A DNA stretch of 64,000 bases from Albugo candida (lineage: Eukaryota > Oomycota > Peronosporomycetes > Albuginales), in contig JBDOQK010000026.1 of the NCBI GenBank assembly GCA_040437565.1, forward strand, positions 186,001-250,000, given 5' to 3'. This document shows, piece after piece, positions 44,791 through 56,200 of the stretch (the stretch's first letter is position 1; every line of letters begins with the position of its first letter). The translations under genes and the position numbers were made by a program. The notes beneath the pieces were generated by a model that was not told the origin of the DNA, did no database searches, and saw nothing but the letters and a program-made list of their open reading frames with translations.

Positions 44791-47133
44791 ATGTCGCAAC
44801 CTCTCACCGCATACACTAAGCACTTGCAGGCTGAGTATCCTTCTCGCCTCCACTTTATCTTTGGCATGGTTGTGGTTTCCTTTGCTGCATTTGCCATGTT
44901 CGTCATCTCAGAAATATCGTATCCATTACATCACATCATATCCTTCTTTCATTTCGATTTTTCGAACCGCTGGAAACACGATCAATTACACGTCTTGACG
45001 TTTTGGATAATTGGACTTCTTCTTCCATTGACTCTACTTTTGGCACCTCGAGCTTATCAGACTCAGATTCAGCGAATTCTGAGACCAACTGGGAATCAGA
45101 AAGAGATTGGGTGCAAAGAGAGTAATGACACAAGGTTTTTGGCGTACCTGTGCACTGCCTGCATCGGTTATCTAGCTTTTTTTCTCGGAATTTTGGTGTG
45201 TGCATTCCATCGAAGCTCGGTCCTTTGCTCGATTACCGGAGGATTATGTTTTACCTGGTGCTCTGTTGGGAATCGCACTCCTCTAGCAGTTCTAGGCTTC
45301 TTCTCGGAAATGATCCTTCTTTCATCATTTTTATCCCTCGAAGGCGCAATCATAGACACAGAGTACCGTACGAGTTCAATGAACAGAGACAAGCGATATG
45401 TTTTGAGGTTGAATAACTACATCAACATGCTGCTCATAGCGGGTGCTTTATTACTCGCTTATGGAGCTGAGTACGCGAACTACCTGGTACGTTTAATGGA
45501 TGATGAACAAACAGACGCAAAATTACTATATAGATCCTCAATGAGCTTGCAAAGCGCCTTTTACGTCTCGTCATCAGTCGGGACAGGATTTGGTTCGCTA
45601 GTCTTGAGCATCACAGCGCTTTTCAATACGTATGGGCTCGGTGGAATTCTATCTGCAAAAGACGGCTGGAGATTTTATCAACCCCTTATGGGTGGTGCGA
45701 AATTCATATGTTTCCAAGTAATTTCTTGGACCTGTTTTGGGCTTGGAATCCTCCTGCAAGGGCTTTATTTAGCATCGATCTTGGTCCTACAACTTGAACG
45801 CGTTTTTGGAACGATGCTGATTGCAGCATTGCTATTCGCAGTTGCAGAGTTGCTTATGATGGTATCCCTCTTTCTTTTTAAGGGAAGCTCAATTGTGCCT
45901 CGGCGCAATGGTCACAATTCTACGAACGTGCAATCCACATATACCATGAGGCTTCATGAAGTAGCCGAGGACTCACTTGGAGCGTTGGCTTTGGGCGCTA
46001 TCGTCAATTTACAATGGATCCCAGGTGTCTTGACGTGCCTCGCGCTGACGATGTTTACGAGCTTCAGCACAATACAGGTTTTCCTGCACACGTTAGAGTT
46101 TATGTTTGTACAGAGTATGCTTCTTGGGGGTCGTATCGCTTCAAATAGTATTAAGAAAGGAATGCGTTCGTACCGATACTCAAGTCGAATCAAGTCACTT
46201 GAAGGAGTGCTAATATGGCTACCTTTCTTGATGACACAGAGTATTCCTGCATTTGTTATTCTTTACCACTTCCATTGTGGTTCAGAAGGCATCACACTCA
46301 AGATACTCATTACTGGGCTCATATATCTCTACCAGACAAGTTATGGCAAAAATGCATCCACATCAGGTCATCGTGAGAAAGTTTCGTGGACAGAATCGAG
46401 AAATCGATTCATTGAAGTTTGTGCTCGATACTTCAAATTAAACATTATTCAGACGACAGCGTTAAGCACTGATCAACAATATATTTTCGCAATGCACCCT
46501 CATGGCGTGATGGCTCTTTCAGCGGCCTGGCTACCATTCACAGAGAAATGGCGTTCCTTTTTTCCTAACATTCGCACTCGGCTATTGACAGCAAGTGTCT
46601 TACACAGTGTCATGTTTACAAAAGATGTGATTCAGTGGTTTGGTGGACGCGAGGTTACTTCAGATGCTTTCATCGAAACTTTGAATCAAAAGGAAAATGT
46701 TCTTATTGTGCCTGGTGGACAAGCTGAAATGCTGTGCCAACCGGTTGGTGAGAAAGTAATCCAAATTTACACTCGACATCAAGGATTTATTCGGATCGCT
46801 ATACAAAAAGGTATCCCATTGGTACCCATACTGAGCTTCCAAGAAACTGAGATGCTGAGCAACATTCGAGTTACGCGTATCCAGCAGTGGTTTGTGACGA
46901 ATTTTGCGTTTCCGTTCCCATTCTTCCCATTTGGAAGGTTCTTATTACCAATCCCCCGGAATGTGCCCGCCACATTCGTCGTCGGTGCTCCCATTCGTGT
47001 TCAACAATGCGAACAGCCAACAAAGGACGTCATTCAGCGAGTGTGTGATGAATACTATCAGTCCATTGAAAAGCTATTTGGGGCTCACAAAGTTGTGGCT
47101 GGATGTGAAGACTACAGAATTGCATTTGTATAG
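44791..47133 (+). CDS. DGAT2-type acyltransferase with long multi-membrane N-terminal domain
   Basis: Single exon, 780 residues. The C-terminal ~300 residues are a DGAT2/MGAT-family acyltransferase: HPHG at 569-572 (within FAMHPHGVMALS), the SVLHSVMFTKDVIQWFGG region, PGGQAEM (641-647) and the RHQGFIRIAIQKGIPLVPI block. These enzymes add a fatty acyl group from acyl-CoA to diacyl- or monoacylglycerol, or to an alcohol (wax synthesis), at the ER. The first ~460 residues hold about nine or ten predicted membrane segments (for example LTFWIIGLLLPLTLLLAP, INMLLIAGALLLAYGAE), far more than the two of ordinary DGAT2 (~330-390 residues). No family is recognised for this part. A natural fusion or an oomycete-specific extension is likely, as the frame is continuous. 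Catalytic residues are intact. Confidence 0.88.
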   Translation: MSQPLTAYTKHLQAEYPSRLHFIFGMVVVSFAAFAMFVISEISYPLHHIISFFHFDFSNRWKHDQLHVLTFWIIGLLLPLTLLLAPRAYQTQIQRILRPTGNQKEIGCKESNDTRFLAYLCTACIGYLAFFLGILVCAFHRSSVLCSITGGLCFTWCSVGNRTPLAVLGFFSEMILLSSFLSLEGAIIDTEYRTSSMNRDKRYVLRLNNYINMLLIAGALLLAYGAEYANYLVRLMDDEQTDAKLLYRSSMSLQSAFYVSSSVGTGFGSLVLSITALFNTYGLGGILSAKDGWRFYQPLMGGAKFICFQVISWTCFGLGILLQGLYLASILVLQLERVFGTMLIAALLFAVAELLMMVSLFLFKGSSIVPRRNGHNSTNVQSTYTMRLHEVAEDSLGALALGAIVNLQWIPGVLTCLALTMFTSFSTIQVFLHTLEFMFVQSMLLGGRIASNSIKKGMRSYRYSSRIKSLEGVLIWLPFLMTQSIPAFVILYHFHCGSEGITLKILITGLIYLYQTSYGKNASTSGHREKVSWTESRNRFIEVCARYFKLNIIQTTALSTDQQYIFAMHPHGVMALSAAWLPFTEKWRSFFPNIRTRLLTASVLHSVMFTKDVIQWFGGREVTSDAFIETLNQKENVLIVPGGQAEMLCQPVGEKVIQIYTRHQGFIRIAIQKGIPLVPILSFQETEMLSNIRVTRIQQWFVTNFAFPFPFFPFGRFLLPIPRNVPATFVVGAPIRVQQCEQPTKDVIQRVCDEYYQSIEKLFGAHKVVAGCEDYRIAFV

Positions 47134-48411
47134 CGATGAACTTGCTGTCTTAGCTTTTGTGTTATAATACCACTTCGATCAACAAAATGGCGCAAAGCTC
47201 TTTATGATCTGAAGCACACACACACAATCCCATCCATCAAATTCGATGATTGACCGCATGTCCTCACACAATTCTAGCAGGCTCATCCGTATACATACCC
47301 CGATTATATAGTGCTGAATGGCACCAGTATATCTTCCTGACATGATTAGGACAGTAAAATGAATTTGTACTGGTTTCGCATGAACTTTGTACAATCAGGT
47401 CATATCCAGATTGGTCGATCCGATCGGTTGCTACTGCTCTGTGATGCAAGCCAAGTCCTAGACTTTATTGGAAGGTATCGATCACTTTGATTATAAACGA
47501 GATGATGGCGAGCATTATGATTGTATGACTATGCTTGGATCTCTTCAAATTTCCGAATGAAAAGAAGGGTACAGACGCCAGCAGTACCTTATCGCATCTG
47601 GCCTCAAGGCGAAGTTTAGCTATCTTTCATTTGTGTATAGTGGAAATGGAGATGATGCTTCATCTATTATTGAAATATGTCTGAATAGCGATAGATTTCG
47701 GTCTTCTGTAGCGAATCTTTACCCTTGAGATAATCTCGAAGACACAGCAATAATACCTTTCTTAATAAATTTGGTCCCGCGTGTCCTTACTTCCATTTCA
47801 GTGTCTCCTGCCGACTCATTGTTTGAGTCGCAAGAGAGTATGTTACGGCCCGTTACGTCGCCGATTTGCCGTATTGATCAATATTGTAAGCAAAAACTCT
47901 TTCCTTCTGCACGGCGGCATCCCTACAAGTTGATGTCCCACGGCTCTCCATTCCGTACACAGCTGGAATAATTCTCCGTCCGATCCCAAATTATGTTAAA
48001 CATCGATCCTCTCTTTAGACTTCCACTCTCTGTTTCATATTGTCGAATAAATGCTCTCCTTGTGACGCTACATGAGTTCTGCCAGCATTCCTCCGAATCG
48101 CTTTATTGTGACGAGGGTTCTTTTCGTAAATATTTTGTACCTATTCGCGCTTTTCGTAAATTTACTCTATCTCGCTTACCCACTTCTAAATAAAGAACAA
48201 TTCATTTGCAACTCAGATGAATTGTATATTTTTGAATTGCGCCTCCAAGCGACAAGAAAAGCTCAAAGTCATACGACAACAAAAACGCAAAGTTTTGCAG
48301 AGAAACACGTGAACTCTTACTATCATACGATTCCGTGAGCTACCAAGTGTGTTCACCAACCATTCTCCACACATATTTATACATACAGCAAGTTTCAATA
48401 GATCGATTTGA
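47134..48411. other. Intergenic with minus-strand coding-like patches
   Basis: Minus-strand runs at ~47970-47860 (RRIIPAVYGMESRGTSTCRD, then KERVFAYNIDQYGKSAT) and ~47825-47740 (SAGDTEMEVRTRGTKFIKK) look like exons of a small gene, with a possible continuation DSLQKTEIYRYSDIFQ near 47690. I could not connect all of them in frame. A further patch at 47270-47430 (minus) is weaker. A short CA repeat lies at 47215-47225. Confidence 0.3.
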
Positions 48412-51400
48412 ATGAGTAGTGCTCCGATAAACCTTGGTAATCTAGCTGATCCGATTGCGTTGGCAGAAGTAGAACGCTTGAGTCATCAGGAAGCGAATCA
48501 GCTTACCGCTGCGACACTAGAGTATGGTGACGAATATGCGTCTAATTCTAGATCCGTCGGCTCAGTACCGTCTCCTCTACAGCGTGCGAGTCCCACACAT
48601 CTTCGGACGCTATTCGAGCCCCTGACAGCTCTCACAAGCGCTCAAAACGCTGTAGCGGAATTACGTGACGCATCTCATTATCAAAAGCAGTCGCTTTCTT
48701 CACGAGTTTCAGCAACACTTGCATCAACTTCGACAATCACAACTTCGCATCGGGAAACACTGTTTCGAATCAGAATTTCTGGAATACAATGTAGAAATCT
48801 TAAAGCACGCAAACTACTTACTGGAAAAAGCGACCCTTTTGTTGAATTCTATTGGGATGATACGTCGGAGAAAGCGCCTTATACGACTCCGACCATCAAA
48901 AATGACTTGAATCCAAATTTCAAAGGACTCTTGATCGCTTTTGAATATCGAACGACTCTTGCAAATTTACATGAGAAGCTTTTAGTCATCAAGGTATTTT
49001 CAAATCGCACTTTTCAAGCAAAAACTCTGCTAGGAATGGCTAAAGTTGATTTATGGACAATTGCCACTGGTCCCGTGCATCATGATCATCATCTGATGGG
49101 CTGCGAGAACGGCCGGATCGTATTCAACTGCTATATGGAGCAATGCAGCGATTGGAATATCTCTGTGAGTGAAATAGGAGTTATGATGCCGGCAATCTCG
49201 CACGAATTAGACCGACCAGAAGGACATGATTATCAGGAAGATGCTTCGTTGCCTTTGAAAAAATTCGGTGTGAGCTATAAATGTACGATAGGCACCACAG
49301 AGACATTTTATGTTGGAAGTACTCTGAAGAGAGCTACAAAGAGACCTATTTCTGAAGTACAAGAAGTAAGCTTCCAATCATTGGCACGTCTCGCAGTTCT
49401 TTCGTCTCGTGTCTCTCGACCCCATGCATGTCAGTTACCTTCGAACCTTTCCTCGACTAGCTCCACTAGCACAGAAGGAGTCGGATGTAGTGGAACAGGA
49501 ACTGGATCGGGTAACACACCAAAGGCTAAAATCTCTGGCCCAATGAGTATTTCTGTGTCGAGTTCTGGACCAAACTCAGCTTCAGTAACCCCTCCAGTTG
49601 CATCGGAACCGGTCATCGAGGACCCTGTGGCAGTCAAATGGTCATCCAAGGACGACGATTTACCAGGGATCACACGCTATAGTACTTTTGATGAGCTTAT
49701 GTCAGCAACTTTGACATTGGAAGTGCGTCAACTCAATGTCGGTCGAGGTCAAATCTCATCGGATCCTGATGGAGGTTATCTGTTACTTTTCGAGAAATAT
49801 TATAAAGAAATGGTTTGGACAATTTTTTCACAGTAATTATTGCTCTCTTTCACCACAGCTTTCTATTTGTTAGGCACTGTTCTGTCCCGATGTGAAATTA
49901 GACGATGAATTACGGAATACGCAACTGTTTGGTCAGACTTGGATTTCTTTGGAGAAGATTTTTGAAGATGCGATACAAGAACGGATTAAAAGAAAAGTGG
50001 ATACTGACATTCATTTAGACGGAGTACACGTTGGCCCAGCTGCCGGCGACTCGAGTATGATGGATCAGTTTGTCACTAGCCGATTCGAGCAAAGTCTGAC
50101 CCTCAAAGGCCATCAGATGGGCGTAATTTTCGGTACCATTCTCTTCAATCGCATTCCCGATGTTCGCCAATTGCGATGTGGAGTAATTAGTGAGAATGGC
50201 ATCACTTCATCCAGCTCAGTGATTGTCGGTACTTCCAATATGAACTTGGGTGGTCGCACCAAAGCAGCGCGTAAGCTCAAAGTGATCATTCCGATCGAAG
50301 CACAAAGAGTCTTGGAAAAGACACAAGATCTCGTGGAGCTGATGTCAGTACGTCAAAAGGATGATAAGGATGCAAAAGTACGCAAAGCTACCAAAATCCT
50401 CAAAGTGTTGCAGGTATCACATAAAGCATCCATGCTCTCTTGGGTCTATGGATCCACTGAGGCTCTCGACGAGACAAAAAGCATTCTTTTACGATTATGG
50501 CAGTTCTTATTTGAAAATATTCGCGTTAGGCACTACACTCTTCGAAATGTGTTTTATGAGCTGCTATTTTATCTGGTCAAACGAGCAGAGCTTAGTGATT
50601 TACCTCTATTGGGCTTTGATAGCAGTTTGGCAGCGGTCAATAGGGATGCCTCTGGACCGAAATCAAGTTCCAAAATCGCTCATACGCATCTCGCGCTTGG
50701 GCTCAAGCTTCGAGCCATGCTGGTAGAAACGAAATACTGCATCTTACAGACCGTATCGGTGCGCGGGGTGATGAATAACAATTTGATGTTCTTTGTGGGT
50801 CGCATGCTCTCCGTACTTTGTTTTCGATTGCCGAGTTTTGGTGTGGAATTGTATCAGTTGTGGGCAGAATCGTATACGGAACCGGTCCCCGAGTTGGCTA
50901 CAGAATTTCAGATGAGTGCAGATGCCCACCTTTTCGCGATGGATGGATTGGAAGCTCATTTAGACTGGAGACGCTTTCACAAAGCTATTTATGATGAGTA
51001 TGGTGAAAAAGCGTTAAAGGGTCAAGAAGAAGAGGCTGAAGACAAGTACGAAATCACAACAGCTGAAACTTGGAAGACTCGATTTCGTCGATTAACTGGC
51101 GACAACAACACACTCAATATTTTGGTTGTGGATCAATGGCTCTGGTACATCTTGGACACCCTCGCAGTTTTCAACCAAAAGATAGGCTGGGTGCATTTGC
51201 CTGGTTACACGCAAGTTTTGAAAGTTTTCTTCCTGGAAATGAAGACCCAAAAATCTGGATGGTTACCCCCTACTCTTTACAAACTGTCTTGCACAATGCT
51301 CTCCAATCCAAGTTTGATCAACCCGATGACAAAATTTCTTTTAAGTAGCACGAGCGTGCACGATGTTACTGCTGTCATTGGTGCCGTCGAGTTATTAGGC

Positions 51401-53090
51401 GTTTGGATGTACATGATCCGAAGTTGGCGAGTACGTCTAGGGTCGTACCGTTTATCTCATTTGGAAAACAACGATCGGTGGAATTTTCACCAGGACGACC
51501 AATACTCTATTCCAGCCGGTGACGAGGTCTCATTGCTTCCTCCTTCTTTCGACTTTCGGTTTCTGTGCCACGCATTAAGGGTTTTACTCTCATCAGAACA
51601 CACTCAGGTCGTCTTGACGACATTAGAATTCCTATACAATTGCTGGGATTGTTTTCCAGAACGGCAAGCTGACAAGCTACGCTACGAGTTATTACAGTCA
51701 TTTCTACGTCTATTTCTACATTGGCATCGTGAAGTACGTCACTTCTTCCAGACTCTCATCGCGTATCGAGCCATGAAGCCTCACGGATGGACACAGATGG
51801 GCGCTTCGTACGTGAATACTCCACCACACAGTAGACGTCAAATGGATGCAGTAGCTGCTGACTTTAACTTATCTTTGGGCACTGATGACGCATGTGAACA
51901 TTCAGGAAGGCGAATGCGATCATACAGCGCAAATAATTTACTTGAAAATGTACAAAAACGACTAACTTCGTCACCTCGTACCAATACTGGATTAGGAAGC
52001 CGATCTGGACACTTGACGTCACCTCGTTCGTCTGCCTTCCGAGCGTCTCAATCTCCCATCTCATCTCCTGTATTTACCCACAGAGCGTCTTTACCCGGAA
52101 CCAATATCACGATATCATCTCCTAATAGCACATCTACTAGTGGATCTTCACCCAACAGCGCCTCATTATTATCGTTGGGTATGGATCGACGGAGTGTCGA
52201 TAGTGTCCTTCGCGCTGAAGGCCGGAAAAACTCCCTTCCGAGTACGGCAGAGAAAAAAGCGCGCAGCGCTTCCGAAGATTTTATACATCTGGCCCTACAG
52301 CCACAACCTAAAATGGATCCCAATATACAGCTACAATTTAATCGTTTATTGGAATCAGTGTATGCAGCAGCGAACTCGTACATTGAACGGCAACGATCGG
52401 ATGGGAAATTGGTTCTACTGCGATCAAAACAGCCGTTGGCAACATGGAAAAAGAAGGGTACCTTACTTAAGCAAGGCTTTATCTACAAAAACTCATGGAG
52501 CTTGAAGTATTTTTCACTGCAAAATAACAAGCTGGGTTACGCAGACACAGAGAACGGTCCTATCAAGCGCGAAATGAATGTGATCGGATGTTCGGTGTCT
52601 GAAGTCCCCAATCAAATCGATCAATCCACAGGCACCCGAGTCATTCTCTTTTATTGTTTCAGCGTCGACAGCGGCTATCAGCGTTTTGTATTATCCGCTC
52701 CAACTTTTGAAGAGCAGCGGGATTGGATCGAGGTACTGACTCAAAATGCGACCACAAATGCAAACGACATGAAACAAGATACGAGAGACAAAGCAAAGTT
52801 TGGCTCCCAGTGGGATGTGACCGATGTATTCGACAAGCTCAAGCTGTTGTCTGGCAAGCATGATCCCGCTGAGGATGTCCCAGACACCTTGATGCCATAC
52901 ACCGCTTTGGCTGTGAAAGAGTACGTTTCAATGAATCTCCTTTTATTTTTGTATCTGACGCATTGTAATCCCTAGGTGGCTTGATTTCCGTGTGGATGTC
53001 ATGGAAATTGAAAGCAAAATCGCAGCTGGCCAATCTTTCACAATGCCTGTGCTTTTGTCCAAGTCTTCTATTTATGCCGACGATGATTAG
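48412..53090 (+). CDS. C2- and PH-domain protein, 1,520 residues
   Basis: Exons 48412-49812, 49874-52920 and 52976-53090, with introns of 61 and 55 bp; 1,520 residues in one frame. The C2 domain is at ~118-255 (LFRIRISGIQCRNLKARK, GKSDPFVEFYW, LNPNF), with Ca2+-loop Asp residues partly kept. A Ser/Thr/Gly-rich linker follows, then a long helical region whose centre (residue ~1079, LRLFLHWHREVRHFFQTLI) resembles a fungal family of unknown function (DUF1765-like, by eye only). A second disordered Ser-rich linker (~1130-1290) precedes a PH domain at ~1320-1425 (KKKGTLLKQGFIYKNSWSLK ... QRDWIEVLTQN). The combination points to a lipid-membrane-associated scaffold or regulator. No catalytic motif is seen. 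The last exon ends SKSSIYADDD. Confidence 0.78.
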
Positions 53091-53272
53091 CCGAGGTCCC
53101 TTTGAATCCGTCCTAGATCTTCTGAGGCGATCAGTATTTACAAGTCATCAGGAAGACCGTGAACAAGAGTATATACGTGCACATGTCGTAGATAGATTCA
53201 TCGAGATCGATCCATTTTATCTAATAATAGTCGCGCTTCAAAGGACTGCAGCTTTTTCGTCGCCAGATTCGT

Positions 53273-56200
53273 ATGTCTCACACTTTAGAGCAACAAATGC
53301 TTGAATCAGCGCAAAAGCGGCTGCGATGCGTTTCCAATGTAGAGAATTTTGCGTCTTTTATTCAATTCACAGCTTCGTTACTTTCGTGTATCTTGTAGGA
53401 ATTTGCTCGGGAATGGAAAACAGCTTTGCTGGATTCTGCGTCGAAGATGGAAGAGCAGCAGTCAGGTTCCCGACTAAACGATTGGCACTCTCTGTTTCTA
53501 CAATCGGAAAGCGGATTAAAATTACTCAACGTATTGCGTGAGCGACGAGAAAACCGGGTAGCCGAGCGAGAAACTCGGACGAAACGAGAAGAAACCGACG
53601 CACCGATTGTGTGTGAGGATCCGATTAGCAGCATCTACAAGCAGATGCGAATGGAATTCTGCAGACTTGGTGCTATTGGGAGGATGTATTTGGTCAATTT
53701 AGAAAGCTTTACACACGAAATCTGTGATCAAAAAGATTTACCTGCCTTTACAAACTCGTCTTTTACGATGAGAAATCAAATCAAGCATGCAAAATTACTG
53801 GAGTTTACAAAAAGAATGGAGCAATCATGTCTTCTCCTTGGCTCGAGTAGCACTTTGATCTCTTCGTCGACAGCGCTGATGCACGATATGGAACTTTACC
53901 TGCAGATTGACGCTTTCCATCATCAAGTTGGCCTTCCCGTCGATCGTTTAACGACTCATTTGCAATTCTTATGTGCTCAGCGTCGGTATCAAATTATATC
54001 CAGAACGTATAAACTGTTTCTTCCGTGCACTATGTCAAATGCTGCTGGTGATCATAATCGCTTTCCATATCTTGTAACTCGTACTTGTGACTTGGAAGAT
54101 AAACTGCGAAAGCTTCTTCTTAACGTAGAGGCTTCACAGGGTGATTGCGACCCTAATGACGACGTACAACTTGGAGTTTACCTGGATCGATATTTTGACG
54201 CGCAGATACTTGAAACTCAGATCGAGGCATCCGGAAGAGGTCTAACTCATTCTGCACAAAATGAGATGGGTCTCGATGAAGCTTCGGGTTTGGAAGCCAC
54301 TTATCAAAGCATTCACGAGTTTTCTGTCGAATTACTAGAGAAAACTTACAAATCGGGAAATTCCAATGTGGCAGCTGAAATGTTGACCTACACCGTATTT
54401 GATGACGAGATGAATCATCGAGTGCTACCAGTGTCGTACCATGATTCATTGCTTCAGAATGAGGTGGACCTTGTGCGTATGAATGACGCAAAGTATCACA
54501 AAGAACGCCTTAAGCGATTCTGCTCCAATTATTCAAAATTGGCTACTATACAAGATTCTGAGAGCACGAGGCCGAGCGCGAAAGGAGGTAGCAATGAGCA
54601 GAACTCAATGCACATTTCCGGCGAAAATATTTCGCAGACCAAATTATACAACTTTTATTTGCTCAAGTTTCTACATTGTCGTCAAATGCGACAAAAGCTC
54701 ATGCGGGTGCTCAATTATCTTCAGTTCTTGGCGTATAGTTGCCAATTCAGACAAAGACAAGAAGAAAAGTCTCAAAGGATGGGATTGTGGGAGCACAGTG
54801 AATTCAAAGCGAACGATAATGGAAATTGTTCCCAGCTGGAGATGCCGTGGCGAGCAAGCTCAACCAGTGAAGGTGAAAAGCTTCAAGCAAGTAGCATAAG
54901 AATTGTCGGCATAAGGTCAGAAAACGCGACACAGGAGGCAGATGGTTATACAAAAAGCGAGATAATTTTTTCGAGGACGCTTGAAATGCTTCTTTCTATT
55001 GTTCATCAGCTGATGAGCACTGCCAGCAAAGTGATAAAGGCTCGAGAGATCCAGCAGATGGAGGCGATGGCTCTCCGATCCGACAATCCTTCCCATGAAT
55101 GTACTAAAAGATCGGCAATTGATCGTCTCGGAGTATTATGCGAATTGATTGAGATGGAGGTTGAGTATCAAAACGCTAAAGTGAGCCATCTCCTTGCATT
55201 GGGAGTAGACACGATTGCTTTTCAAATGAGCCTCAGTCATTGTCTGCTCATGCTTGAATGCATACAACAGAGACCACAGATTATCAAAGCGTTGAAAGAT
55301 GTGGAGTGGGATATCAAGCATGTAGATGCATCATTCGCGTCAATGACTACTCTTCGAGAAGGCTATACGAGAGAAATAAGCTGTTTATCATTATATTCGC
55401 GGCTTATAGAAGGCATAACAACTCACATAAAAGAAGAGCAAATATCGCATCATTCGGGCGCTCATCGTGAACACTGCGATCAGAATATGGAAATCGCCAC
55501 GTTTCTAGTTCGAAAATTATGTCGAAACGACATGACGCCTCGATTGCACACATCAATGCATCGCGTGATGCAAATAGCTCAAGAACAATGGAGTGACATC
55601 CTTCCTTACCCATTGAAAAGCTTCCATACTTTATCAATGCATGAGGCTATACTCGAAGTAGCTCTTTCCGAGTGGGAAGCAATAAGGCGTCAAATGGCGT
55701 GCTCATATGTCACGTTAGAGTGTAAAGTTGATGACCTTTTTACAACGAAGAAAGGATACAACGTAGACATCTCTCATGCAATCATCTACGAGAGTTTAGT
55801 CGGCCAAATGGAATTATCTGACGTAAAAGTAGAGAATATCATCAAGCGTCTACCGTCGATTTTATGCTGGACACAATGGCACAGGAAAATGAGCCGCATC
55901 ATGTATACATGTGCCTTTCTACAGCATTTCGATACATCTACTCTTCTTGAAGAAATCAGCAAAAATCTCCAGATAAATATACTTGAAAGTCCGAAAAACG
56001 AAGCAACCTTCATCCCGCTCGCAATTTTTGCTTTGTCGTCTCAACAGCATAACGAAGAGATTGTCCAGTGTCAGCGCTACACACCACTTATGTCTCGCTT
56101 GATTGGAGCTGATATCATGGACATGTCTATCCCGCAGTTTCTTGGGTGGATCGGGGCCCAATCAGCTCCGAATTTTCAGAAAATTCAGAAAGCATTGCTT

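Noticed and set aside
53091-53272. Extension of the C2/PH protein into the next frame (52981-53304 ORF)
   Set aside because: It needs a frame change with no splice signal, and the next gene's first exon with its own ATG fits the region better.
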